In this document: positions 34,833 through 40,768 of the stretch, in pieces
How positions within the stretch are numbered: the first letter of the stretch is position 1
Layout: each line of letters begins with the position of its first letter
Source of the DNA: SFHK01 sp045538305
GTDB taxonomy: Bacteria; Bacillota; Clostridia; Christensenellales; Aristaeellaceae
Assembly (NCBI GenBank): GCA_045538305.1
Contig: JAZSRC010000056.1
Location: 1 to 40,768 of the forward strand
Direction: 5' to 3'
DNA length: 40,768 bases
Notes under the pieces: model-generated
Databases searched by the model: none
What the model saw: only the letters and a program-made list of their open reading frames with translations
What the model was told of the DNA's origin: nothing
Translations under genes and position numbers: made by a program

Positions 34833-34861
34833 TTGACACAGAACATATGTTCTGTTATAAT
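34833..34861 (+). promoter_or_regulatory. Consensus promoter with a LexA (SOS) box in its spacer
   Basis: TTGACA (34833-34838) and TATAAT (34856-34861) both match consensus with a 17-base spacer. The spacer is filled by the perfect palindrome CAGAACATATGTTCTG (34839-34854), which contains GAAC-N4-GTTC, the Bacillota LexA/DinR core. LexA bound here would block RNA polymerase completely, and DNA damage would release a very strong promoter. Confidence 0.9.
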
Positions 34862-34894
34862 ACAAACACAAACAAACGAGAGGTGGCGATCCAA

Positions 34895-35092
34895 ATGAAC
34901 GGAAGAAGAAGCAAACAGAGAATATTCCGGGTAAGAAACAAGCGAATAACTGCTCTTACCAGACTGTCTATTTGTGTTGCCGTTGTTGCGTTTGCTGCGT
35001 GCGCATATTTGATTATTTCCGACGCCGCTTCCATTCACACGGCTCCGACAGCCATTCATACGCTGCCGATTGCATTTAACGGTTTCATCTGA
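34895..35092 (+). CDS. LexA-controlled 65-residue membrane protein
   Basis: This short protein has a very basic N-terminus (residues 4-23 hold nine Arg/Lys), one transmembrane helix at about 22-42, and a short outside tail rich in Ala, His, Thr and Pro. I do not recognise a family. The charge pattern predicts an N-in, C-out topology. Its promoter is a consensus one occupied by a LexA box, so it belongs to the SOS response. By position and topology it resembles SOS cell-division inhibitors such as YneA (Bacillus) or SidA (Caulobacter), but it lacks the LysM domain of YneA; that role is inference. The ribosome site GAGAGGTGG lies 8-11 bases before ATG 34895. An ATG at 34820, in the same frame, lies upstream of the promoter and is not the start. 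Confidence 0.8.
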   Translation: MNGRRSKQRIFRVRNKRITALTRLSICVAVVAFAACAYLIISDAASIHTAPTAIHTLPIAFNGFI

Positions 35093-35099
35093 TTTTCTC

Positions 35100-35128
35100 T
35101 TGCATGGCGGAATGTTTCTGTGTATAAT
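35100..35128 (+). promoter_or_regulatory. Putative promoter of the Cys-rich mini-protein
   Basis: TTGCAT (35100-35105) and TATAAT (35123-35128) with a 17-base spacer. It suggests the mini-protein is expressed apart from the SOS gene. Confidence 0.6.
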
Positions 35129-35161
35129 AATCTCGATTCATGATTCGGGAGATGGATACCT

Positions 35162-35350
35162 ATGAATAAGAAAATGTGCGTGCTTGAAGACGGTAAGTAC
35201 TGCACGAATTGTGGCGAATGTCAGATGTGCGATCTCGATCCGAAAAAGATTTGCGACAATTGCATGAAATGCGTGAATTCCGAAGGAGCTGAATTCCGAG
35301 CCATTCACATAGACGGAGTGATCACAGGCGAGGAGAGCAAAGGCAAATAG
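35162..35350 (+). CDS. Eight-cysteine mini-protein, putative metal or Fe-S binder
   Basis: This 62-residue protein has Cys at 6, 14, 17, 20, 23, 31, 34 and 37: three C-x-x-C steps in the first cluster and two in the second, with a Cys before them. The spacing recalls ferredoxin-like or zinc-knuckle clusters but matches neither a standard 2[4Fe-4S] ferredoxin (no Pro after the Cys runs) nor rubredoxin. There is no signal peptide or membrane segment. GGGAGATGG lies 5-9 bases before the ATG. It has its own promoter and terminator. Function unknown; small clostridial proteins of this look exist, but I cannot name a family. Confidence 0.75.
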   Translation: MNKKMCVLEDGKYCTNCGECQMCDLDPKKICDNCMKCVNSEGAEFRAIHIDGVITGEESKGK

Positions 35351-35366
35351 AATTCTAAATCAATTG

Positions 35367-35400
35367 ATATCCGCAGTACAGCGCTGCGGATATTTTTTAT
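35367..35400 (+). terminator. Rho-independent terminator
   Basis: ATATCCGCAG (35367-35376) pairs perfectly with 35384-35393, followed by TTTTTTATT. Confidence 0.85.
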
Positions 35401-35561
35401 TACACTTTGACATAATTTGTATACCCAGCAAAGAGGTCAGCTTCTGATCATGTTATCGATTGATCATTCTGTTATCTATTATCAGAATCAAATACATTTA
35501 TCAAGCAAGTACTCTTTTCATATCTCCATGCGAGGAATGAGGGGGACACTGCCATCCCGCC

Positions 35562-35590
35562 TTGACAGAATTCACAGAACATGATATACT
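35562..35590 (+). promoter_or_regulatory. Strong promoter far upstream of the xer gene
   Basis: TTGACA (35562-35567) and TATACT (35585-35590) with a 17-base spacer; predicted start at about 35597. No gene begins within the next 350 bases. Confidence 0.75.
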
Positions 35591-35808
35591 TCAACTATGC
35601 GTTAAAGACAGCTTTTACGAATTGTTGTATCGATTCTGGCATGTTTTTATAACGTATGATGAATGTTTGGTCGTGCGCTCTCATGAAATAGTCTTTGCGC
35701 TTTGATTCGTTTCATTATGCGCTTGAATCACGATTTCAATGAGCGTTCGCAGACGATTGCTTGTTTGTTGTCAGAAATGTCTTTTCACAGCTGATCATAC
35801 ATTCAAAC

Positions 35809-35837
35809 GTACAGTATTATTTTTATACTTACTGTAC
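35809..35837. repeat. 29-bp inverted repeat, candidate dif/Xer site
   Basis: GTACAGTA (35809-35816) and TACTGTAC (35830-35837) are exact inverted arms around an AT-only-but-one 13-base centre. Size and layout recall Xer recombination sites (two arms around an AT-rich centre), and it lies 115 bases upstream of a Xer gene, as difSL lies next to xerS in streptococci. The sequence does not match a dif consensus that I know. Confidence 0.35.
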
Positions 35838-35881
35838 ACAATTCAAAAGAACGGTATGTGCTAACGTTGCGTTTGCAGATT

Positions 35882-35916
35882 CGCAAAAAACCTCTTCCCT
35901 ACCTTCGTTTTTTGCG
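35882..35916 (+). promoter_or_regulatory. Hairpin just upstream of the xer ribosome site
   Basis: CGCAAAAAAC (35882-35891) pairs perfectly with 35907-35916 around a 15-base pyrimidine-rich loop. A small GTTAA/TTAAC stem follows at 35916-35932. It has no T-tract behind it, so a role in translation or RNA stability is more likely than termination. Confidence 0.4.
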
Positions 35917-35951
35917 TTAACTCCCAATTAACATATGTATGGAGCAGAGAT

Positions 35952-37034
35952 ATGGCAAAAGAAATGAATTATGTTCAGAAACGGACGGCTGAAATCACCA
36001 AGCTTACGCGCAGCATTCTGGCTGAACTTCCGTCAGTTGTGTTTGACTATATACAATCAATTGCAAATACCACACAGCCGATGACTCGCTATGCCTACGC
36101 GCATGACATACGGTTATTCATGACGTACCTTTCAAAAGAAAACCCGAAGTTTGCCCACAAGGAAATGAATCTGTGGACAAGCGAAGATCTTCAATTGATT
36201 ACAGCAAAAGACATCGTAATGTACATGGATTATCTCAGTTTGTATCTCGATGAATCAGAAGCGTTGATCACCAACGAAGAGCTTGGCAAAATGCGGAAAT
36301 TCTATGCAGTGCGATCGTTTTTTAAGTGGATGTTCCGCCAGCAGCTGATACCCTCCGATGTAAGCGCGCTGGTTGATCCACCCAAACGGCACGAAAAACC
36401 GATCCGACGGTTGGAGATTGACGAAGTTGCCAAAATGCTGGACGCCGCTGAAAACGGCGACAGTTTAACGGATAAGCAAAAGCAATATCACGCCATCACG
36501 CGCAAACGGGATCTTGCCATGCTGTCATTGTTTCTGGGCACCGGCATCCGTGTAAGCGAATGCGTTGGGCTGGACATCAGCCATATCGATTTTGAAATGG
36601 GCGCGTTTTTGGTTACCCGAAAAGGCGGAAATCAGGTAATACTGTATTTTTCCGACGAAGTTGCAAAACCTTTGAAGGAATACATTGAAGAAAGACAAAA
36701 AGTCAATGCCGTGCCCGGTCATGAAGACGCACTGTTTTTATCCATGCAGAGACGCCGCATGAGCGTTCGCGCAATTGAGGAAATGGTCAAAAAGTACGCC
36801 AGAATTGCCGCGCCTTTGAAGGACAGAATCAGCCCTCATAAACTCAGATCCACATTCGGCACCAATCTGTACAACGAAACCGGCGACATTTATTTGGTTG
36901 CCGATGTGTTGGGACATGCTGACGTAAATACAACCAAGCGGCATTATGCCGCAATGAGCGACGAAAGAAGGCGCCTTGCCGCGAAAAAAATCATCCTCCG
37001 GGACGACGAATCAAAGCCTTCCGCGGAGGACTGA
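35952..37034 (+). CDS. XerS/XerC-like tyrosine recombinase
   Basis: This 360-residue tyrosine recombinase is likely the chromosome dimer resolvase or a close relative. The N-terminal core-binding domain spans about residues 23-145. It has an extra loop (about 96-115), as in single-recombinase XerS proteins (about 356 residues), whereas XerC/XerD have about 300. Catalytic residues: Arg200 (GTGIRVSE), Lys224 (TRKGGN), His296 and Arg299 (SPHKLRS), His322 (LGHAD), Tyr332. GGAG lies 7 bases before the ATG. The gene has a long leader with a dif-sized inverted repeat. It ends one base before the convergent rnhA stop. There is no second Xer gene in the window, and no phage genes around it, which supports a housekeeping role. 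Confidence 0.9.
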   Translation: MAKEMNYVQKRTAEITKLTRSILAELPSVVFDYIQSIANTTQPMTRYAYAHDIRLFMTYLSKENPKFAHKEMNLWTSEDLQLITAKDIVMYMDYLSLYLDESEALITNEELGKMRKFYAVRSFFKWMFRQQLIPSDVSALVDPPKRHEKPIRRLEIDEVAKMLDAAENGDSLTDKQKQYHAITRKRDLAMLSLFLGTGIRVSECVGLDISHIDFEMGAFLVTRKGGNQVILYFSDEVAKPLKEYIEERQKVNAVPGHEDALFLSMQRRRMSVRAIEEMVKKYARIAAPLKDRISPHKLRSTFGTNLYNETGDIYLVADVLGHADVNTTKRHYAAMSDERRRLAAKKIILRDDESKPSAED

Positions 37035-37035
37035 A

Positions 37036-37476
37036 TTACATTCTATGCTTTTTGATTTCGCCTGTTGCAAGCTGATCGCAGCGGGTATTTTCTTTATTAT
37101 CAGAATGCCCTTTTACCTTAATAAAGTTCACCTTATGTATACCCGTCAGTTCATTCAGCTTTTTCCAAAGGTCTTCATTTTCAACCTTGCTCTTATCGGC
37201 CTTTTTCCATCCGTTTCTGATCCATGAGTGGATCCATCCCTGTATGTGCGCATTTACAAGGTAAGCACTGTCCGAATACAAATCTACTTCGCAGGGCGTT
37301 TTGAGCGCTTCAAGCGAACGTATAGCAGCAGTCAATTCCATTCGGTTGTTGGTAGTCGCAGGATCGTATCCGCTTAACTCCCTTCGCGCTTCCCCGTATA
37401 TCAAAACCGCGCCCCAACCGCCGGGCCCCGGATTTCCCGAGCATGCGCCGTCAGTGTATATGATTACCTTTTTCAT
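37036..37476 (-). CDS. rnhA: Ribonuclease HI
   Basis: This 146-residue type I RNase H cuts the RNA strand of RNA-DNA hybrids in the cytosol (primer and R-loop removal). The four catalytic acids are present: Asp9 (YTDGACSGNPGPGGWG), Glu47 (NRMELTAA), Asp69 (YSDSAYLVN) and Asp134, with His124 in VKGHSDN. It also has the basic-protrusion helix region (W-I-R-N-G-W-K-K) of the E. coli-type enzyme. GGGGAGA lies 6 bases before the ATG. It follows the lipoprotein gene after only 3 bases, so the two are probably co-transcribed. It is convergent with xer, with one base between the two stop codons, leaving no room for a terminator between them. Confidence 0.96.
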   Translation of the reverse strand: MKKVIIYTDGACSGNPGPGGWGAVLIYGEARRELSGYDPATTNNRMELTAAIRSLEALKTPCEVDLYSDSAYLVNAHIQGWIHSWIRNGWKKADKSKVENEDLWKKLNELTGIHKVNFIKVKGHSDNKENTRCDQLATGEIKKHRM

Positions 37477-37479
37477 TTG

Positions 37480-38412
37480 TTATCTCCCCGATAGCGCATT
37501 GGCAATCGCCTCAGCGTTGTTCTTCATTGCATCAAAATATCCTTCTGAGCCCAGCGCTTCATTGCCGTTTGAAAGCGTATCAAGAAGCGCGGTTTGAATC
37601 CCTGCTTCCTCAAGCACCCGTATAATGGAATCGGGTGCCTGTTTTTCAATCAGAACTACCTTTGCATTTGCTTCGCCAATCAGGGAAAGCGCTTGATTCA
37701 TTTCATTTTCATCCATCCAGGCGCCGCTTTCATGCTCAATCCGAACGGCGACATTCAGCCCGAGCTCTTCAGCTGTATAGATCAGCCCTTCATGCATAAG
37801 CGCTACAGGAACGGTTATATCTGCTCCATTCATAATTTGTTCAATTTCGTCTTTCAGCGCCTGTAGCTGTTTTTTTGCAGAATCGAGGTTTTTAAGATAA
37901 ATTTCTTCATAATCAGGATCCAGCATGATCATATTTGCGGCAATGGCTTCCGTCATCTGAATCGCACCATCAACAGATAAAAACAGCCAAGGGTTAACGC
38001 CCGCCAGATGACTGCTTTCTTCGCTTTCTCCCGCGGTTGCTATGGGCAGTATCGATGAAGTACTGTCAATAAACGCAGGCCCTTCGCCTTCAAACAGCGA
38101 ATATATGCCTGAAAACGATTCAAGCCCGCTTCCGTTCATAATTACCGCATCGGCTTCTGCCATCAGATAGGCATCCCAGTCGGAAAGTGTATAAGAACGA
38201 AGGCAGCCGTCCTGCGGTTGGATCAGCTGTTTAAGCCTGATTCCGGGCACACCGTCCAATACCAGTTCCGAAAGCGCGTACACCGGAAAAAAGGTGGCAT
38301 AGATTGTGAATTGCTCCGGTATGTCATCTGGTTCAACAATCGGTGAACAACCGGATAAAAGAATCATAAACACAATTGCCAGAAGTACAAATCGTTTTAA
38401 ACCTGTTTTCAT
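37480..38412 (-). CDS. ZnuA/TroA-family lipoprotein lacking usual zinc ligands
   Basis: This 310-residue exported lipoprotein (lipobox LLSGC, Cys22) has the cluster A-I metal-binding-protein fold (PF01297). The overall pattern is kept: strand IYATFFPVYALSELV, the ADAVIMNGSGLE helix end, a long backbone helix (about 165-195), VALMHEGLIYTAEELGL with His207, and LLDTLSN with Asp278. Two positions where zinc or manganese His ligands normally sit are changed: the P-H-x-x-x-P loop reads QPQDGCLRSYT (65-75), and the D-P-H-x-W-L motif reads GVNPWLFLS (138-146). It may bind another ligand or bind metal differently. ATG 38412 follows CGGAGA; the frame to 38460 lacks a ribosome site. No ABC permease or ATPase is adjacent; the co-transcribed gene is rnhA. 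Confidence 0.82.
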   Translation of the reverse strand: MKTGLKRFVLLAIVFMILLSGCSPIVEPDDIPEQFTIYATFFPVYALSELVLDGVPGIRLKQLIQPQDGCLRSYTLSDWDAYLMAEADAVIMNGSGLESFSGIYSLFEGEGPAFIDSTSSILPIATAGESEESSHLAGVNPWLFLSVDGAIQMTEAIAANMIMLDPDYEEIYLKNLDSAKKQLQALKDEIEQIMNGADITVPVALMHEGLIYTAEELGLNVAVRIEHESGAWMDENEMNQALSLIGEANAKVVLIEKQAPDSIIRVLEEAGIQTALLDTLSNGNEALGSEGYFDAMKNNAEAIANALSGR

Positions 38413-38464
38413 ATATTTCTCCGAGATAACTACAAGCAGGGCTTTCGCCCTGCCACACATTCAT

Positions 38465-39235
38465 TCAAACGGTCGGAAAGGTAATGCAAATCTCCGTACC
38501 GGGTACAAATTCCTGCGGGGTTCGGTTGGGGTTTCTGCGTAAAAGCTCCGATGCTGAGATTCCAAAGGCTGCTGCAATGGACGATATGGTATCGCCGCTC
38601 TGTATGGTATAGCTGCCGCTGTCTGTACACGCGCAATCCTTTAACGGATAATAATACCTTTGACCCGGCAAAAGCGGATTTACAACCAGCCTTGGATTCA
38701 GGGCGGAAAATTCCGTAAACGTAATGGCATATTTGTTTAGAATATCGTATAATGTTTGACCGCATTGTACGGTATCCGTGCCGGTACAGGCATTGTTTGC
38801 AGCCCGTATCGACGAGCAATTTGGGATTTCCGACCCAATCCTGCAAAGATTCTCCGCGGGCGGACTGCTTTCTCCCGATGCCGGAGATCTGGGTACGCAG
38901 ATGTATTGTCCAACAGCGAGCTGGGTGGGCTCCACATACGGGTTCAAATCCATCAGCGCGCCGGTAGTAATTCCGTATCGGGCGGCTATGGCGGAAAGCG
39001 TATCTCCGCTTCTGATGGCGTACAGGTTCGAATCAGGGCATGTAAGAAGCCTGGACGGAACACAAACCACGGTACCTTCGGAAATCGACATAAAATCGAT
39101 GGCCGGATTTGTATCGATCATTGCGCTGATCGTCGTTCCGAAAGTGGTGGCAACGCGCGTTAGCGTGTCGCCGGATCTCCATATGTATCTGAGCGAACCG
39201 GATGGACAGCTTGCTGTACTGTTTATTTGATCCAT
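38465..39235 (-). CDS. Protein with four LysM domains
   Basis: This 256-residue protein is made almost wholly of LysM repeats at about residues 16-60, 72-114, 156-198 and 209-252. Three have the typical x-x-S-G-D-T-L/I-x-x-I/V-A start; the third is divergent (VQCGQTLYDI). Each repeat ends with V/I-C-V-P-like strands, and Cys is unusually frequent. LysM binds GlcNAc-containing glycans such as peptidoglycan. No signal peptide or membrane helix is visible, and such cytosol-made LysM proteins in sporulating Clostridia are often spore-coat or cortex-associated (SafA-like); this is inference. GGGAGG lies 10 bases before the ATG. The ZnuA-like gene starts 52 bases after its stop. Confidence 0.88.
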   Translation of the reverse strand: MDQINSTASCPSGSLRYIWRSGDTLTRVATTFGTTISAMIDTNPAIDFMSISEGTVVCVPSRLLTCPDSNLYAIRSGDTLSAIAARYGITTGALMDLNPYVEPTQLAVGQYICVPRSPASGESSPPAENLCRIGSEIPNCSSIRAANNACTGTDTVQCGQTLYDILNKYAITFTEFSALNPRLVVNPLLPGQRYYYPLKDCACTDSGSYTIQSGDTISSIAAAFGISASELLRRNPNRTPQEFVPGTEICITFPTV

Positions 39236-39293
39236 GCGTTATCAGCCTCCCTTTATCGTACTGCTTCAGCGTATTCAAAAGGGCGCGATTCGG

Positions 39294-40223
39294 TTACCTG
39301 TTTTGCTCTCTGACTACTTCCGCGTTTTTCAGAAGCCGCCAGAAGTTCATACCAGCAATCCCCTTCACCTGGTCCTCTGTGTAGTTGCTCTTCAAAAGCG
39401 CGTCTATCAGATTTCCCATCTGGGATGCATCCTTCAGGCCTTCGGGTTGTACTTCAATACCGTCAAAATCAGAACCGAGACCAAGTACGTCAATTCCGCC
39501 AAGAGAAGCAATATAATCAATATGCCTGATGATATCTGAAATTTGTGCGTCTTCCCTGCGCGTAAGAAAATACGGATAGAAATTCACGCCGATATAGCCG
39601 TTTCGCTTGATAATTGCTTCTATCTGATTCTTTTTCAGGTTTCTGTAGGAATCCGCAAGCTCATATGCATTTGAATGGCTGGCAATGGGCGGAAGCTTTG
39701 CATTTTCGCAAACATCCCAGAACCCAGCTTCATTCAAGTGGGAAACATCTGCATATATGCCAAGGCGGTCCATCTCCATTAACAATGATAAACCGAAGGG
39801 CTTTAAGCCAATCGTATTATTGATTTTAGCCGGATAACCGATTTCATTTTCATAGTTCCAGGTAAGCGATATCATTCTAATACGGCATAATCTATCAAAC
39901 TCGAATAATCTTTCAAGTTTCCCTTCCAGTACCTGTCCGCCTTCAATGGAGAAAATACCGCTCACTTGATCCGGCGGATTATCAGGAAGGTTTCCCGTAT
40001 AAAATGGTATGCCGATTGAGTTTGCTCTTTTCAGCATGCGAAGCGCATTCTCATAGGGCGTATGCATGTATTCGCGCGAACCGGCAAAGAGCGCAAAAGT
40101 CTGTAAAGAGACGCCGCCTTTTTCCAGCTTATCTTTGGAGGACATAATTGCTCCGCCAGAAATATTCTCAAATTCCAGCGCATACAGCGTATCGCAATGG
40201 GAGTCTGCAATAAACAAAAGCAA
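39294..40223 (-). CDS. M19-family membrane-dipeptidase-like peptidase
   Basis: This 309-residue zinc dipeptidase of the renal dipeptidase family (M19) cleaves dipeptides, often with D- or dehydro-residues. Metal and active-site motifs are in place: DSHCDTL (His9, Asp11), Glu in FSIEGG, His in ADVSHLN, His in IASHSNA, and Asp in GLGSDFDG. No signal peptide, so cytosolic. The frame starts with TTG 40223, with GGGAAG close upstream (3 bases); another TTG at 40217 has better spacing. It is the first gene of a minus-strand run that continues with LysM, ZnuA-like and rnhA genes, with gaps of 58, 52 and 3 bases. A role in peptidoglycan-peptide recycling is possible given the LysM neighbour. Confidence 0.9.
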   Translation of the reverse strand: MLLFIADSHCDTLYALEFENISGGAIMSSKDKLEKGGVSLQTFALFAGSREYMHTPYENALRMLKRANSIGIPFYTGNLPDNPPDQVSGIFSIEGGQVLEGKLERLFEFDRLCRIRMISLTWNYENEIGYPAKINNTIGLKPFGLSLLMEMDRLGIYADVSHLNEAGFWDVCENAKLPPIASHSNAYELADSYRNLKKNQIEAIIKRNGYIGVNFYPYFLTRREDAQISDIIRHIDYIASLGGIDVLGLGSDFDGIEVQPEGLKDASQMGNLIDALLKSNYTEDQVKGIAGMNFWRLLKNAEVVREQNR

Positions 40224-40348
40224 TCACTTCCCTATCATTTATGATATGATAGTAACATCCTTTCTATTCATTTTCATGCATATACCTGTTGTGAATTCGT
40301 ATCTTTTTCGTTTCCTATTGAAACATATAGAATTAACATAGAATTCCA

Positions 40349-40377
40349 TTTACAAATCATTTGTTCGGTGATATAAT
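40349..40377 (+). promoter_or_regulatory. Promoter of tRNA-Ala
   Basis: TTTACA (40349-40354) and TATAAT (40372-40377) with a 17-base spacer, 18 bases upstream of the tRNA. Confidence 0.75.
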
Positions 40378-40395
40378 AATTCAGTCGAAAGGCAC

Positions 40396-40468
40396 GGGGC
40401 ATTAGCGCAGTTGGTAGCGCACAACACTGGCAGTGTTGGGGTCAGGAGTTCGAATCTCCTATGCTCCA
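40396..40468 (+). tRNA. tRNA-Ala(GGC)
   Basis: The acceptor GGGGCAT pairs with ATGCTCC (one G-T pair); the anticodon loop CTGGCAG gives GGC; the T-loop is TTCGAAT. CCA is not encoded. It is a single-gene unit with its own promoter and terminator. Confidence 0.95.
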
Positions 40469-40474
40469 CTATAA

Positions 40475-40516
40475 AAGACTGAAGCTTTGATACAAGGTTT
40501 CAGTCCTTTTCTTTTT
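40475..40516 (+). terminator. Terminator of tRNA-Ala
   Basis: AAGACTGAAGCTT pairs with AAGGTTTCAGTCCTT with minor mismatches, followed by TTTTCTTTTTG. Confidence 0.7.
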
Positions 40517-40523
40517 GTTCTTG

Positions 40524-40574
40524 CAGAATACTAATACAAAACGGCTAATGCACCCGGGAATATGCAGTATTCTG
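40524..40574. repeat. Inverted repeat in the right-end intergenic stretch
   Basis: CAGAATACT (40524-40532) and AGTATTCTG (40566-40574) are exact complements 33 bases apart, enclosing one TGCACCC motif. Function unknown; no gene is seen from 40469 to the window end. Confidence 0.4.
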
Positions 40575-40621
40575 GCGTTGCTCTGTCACAGCTCCCGGCA
40601 ACATCGAAAACAGTAGAATTC

Positions 40622-40662
40622 CATAATCAGAAAATGCACCCACTTCCCTCAGTGGGTGCATT
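40622..40662 (-). terminator. Minus-strand terminator for a gene beyond the window
   Basis: AATGCACCCACT (40633-40644) pairs perfectly with 40651-40662. On the minus strand the stem is followed by TTCTGATTAT with the As of 40631-40634 giving a short T-run. It probably ends a minus-strand transcript entering from the right. Confidence 0.55.
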
Positions 40663-40680
40663 GCAAAACGATTGTCCAGC

Positions 40681-40740
40681 TTTCATTTTGATAATAAGGC
40701 TTTCGTTTTGTCGATAGCCCTTTCGTTTCGACATTGGGTG
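40681..40740. repeat. Three imperfect 20-nt tandem units
   Basis: Units at 40681-40700, 40701-40720 and 40721-40740 each begin TTTCATTTTG, TTTCGTTTTG or TTTCGTTTCG and then diverge. The third runs into a TGCACCC-complement (GGGTGCA). A short minus-strand reading frame crosses them from the window edge, but I cannot call it a gene. Confidence 0.45.
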
Positions 40741-40768
40741 CATACTATCGCTGGTCAGACCGCTTTCC

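Larger units (their letters stand above)
35597..35951 (+). other. Long 5' leader of the xer gene, or an unrecognised RNA
   Basis: About 355 bases lie between a consensus promoter and the xer start with no supported gene. I see only tiny reading frames without ribosome sites (two codons at 35599; eleven codons from ATG 35656). It has several possible hairpins: CGCTTGAA with TTCA-ATG-AGCG around 35722-35750, the 29-bp dyad at 35809-35837 and the 10-bp stem at 35882-35916. I could not match it to a known riboswitch, 6S RNA or T-box. The 35401-35561 part upstream of the promoter also holds no gene. Confidence 0.45.

Noticed and set aside
34820..34894. Start of the SOS membrane protein at ATG 34820
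   Set aside because: That ATG lies upstream of the -35, -10 and LexA box, so it would not be in the transcript; ATG 34895 has a good ribosome site.
35574..35590. Second LexA box near the xer promoter (ACAGAACATGATA)
   Set aside because: Only one half-site GAAC is present; the GTTC half is missing.
35599..35700. Leader peptide genes upstream of xer
   Set aside because: The two-codon and eleven-codon frames have no ribosome binding sites and no regulatory codon run.
40681..40740. CRISPR array
   Set aside because: The 20-nt units are contiguous and imperfect, without spacers, and no cas gene is present.

Overview
The window looks like a piece of chromosome from an anaerobic Gram-positive of the class Clostridia (Bacillota). 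The grounds are strong AGGAGG-type ribosome binding sites, TTG and GTG starts, TTGACA/TATAAT promoters with 17-bp spacers, BspA-type LRR surface proteins, a Bacillota-type LexA box, a XerS-like recombinase, and short signal peptides ending in Ala followed by Glu or Asp. The mix of xylanase, GH127, acetyl-xylan-esterase-like and GHL6 genes suggests a plant-polysaccharide user from a gut or digester. This is inference; no rRNA is present to fix the taxon.

Layout. 1-3160 is an accessory patch: the end of a BspA-like LRR gene; a single-gene nucleotidyltransferase cassette bounded by two perfect 40-bp copies of a tRNA 3' end (most like tRNA-Trp); a tyrosine integrase reading toward the second copy; then a truncated AraC gene and decayed DNA. 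3163-6570 is a 1135-residue secreted LRR protein. 6876-8098 is a CsoR-type repressor with its operator and an EamA exporter. 8246-10694 (minus) holds a PH/SHOCT membrane protein and aspartate ammonia-lyase. 10910-14784 (plus) holds a BtpA-like barrel and a deacetylase/MATE/YwaF run. 14870-16387 (minus) is a GH10 xylanase. 16590-23176 (plus) carries pgi, DUF445, creatininase, AEC transporter, M29 aminopeptidase and a URO-D-like enzyme. 23206-24348 (minus) carries a MarR regulator with a perfect operator and a secreted protein. 24578-28667 is a compact RNA methyltransferase / GH127 / CE7 operon.

28801-31046 is a seven-tRNA operon (Pro, Glu, Met, Asp, Thr, Tyr, Leu), a secreted PIG-L deacetylase and a second, independently transcribed tRNA-Tyr. 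31161-34803 has a DUF4432 epimerase-like gene facing a GHL6 hydrolase, then a YdcZ transporter. 34833-37034 is the most intriguing part: a LexA-controlled 65-residue membrane protein, an eight-cysteine mini-protein, and a Xer recombinase with a long leader that carries a dif-sized inverted repeat. 37036-40223 (minus) holds RNase HI, a ZnuA-like lipoprotein lacking usual ligands, a four-LysM protein and an M19 dipeptidase. A tRNA-Ala and a small repeat-rich stretch end the window.

I see no complete defence system, CRISPR array, insertion sequence or rRNA. The best candidates for something undescribed are the tRNA-end-bounded cassette (247-1124), the LexA-box/small-membrane-protein unit (34833-35092), the Xer leader (35562-35951) and the cysteine-less CsoR paralogue (6876-8098).
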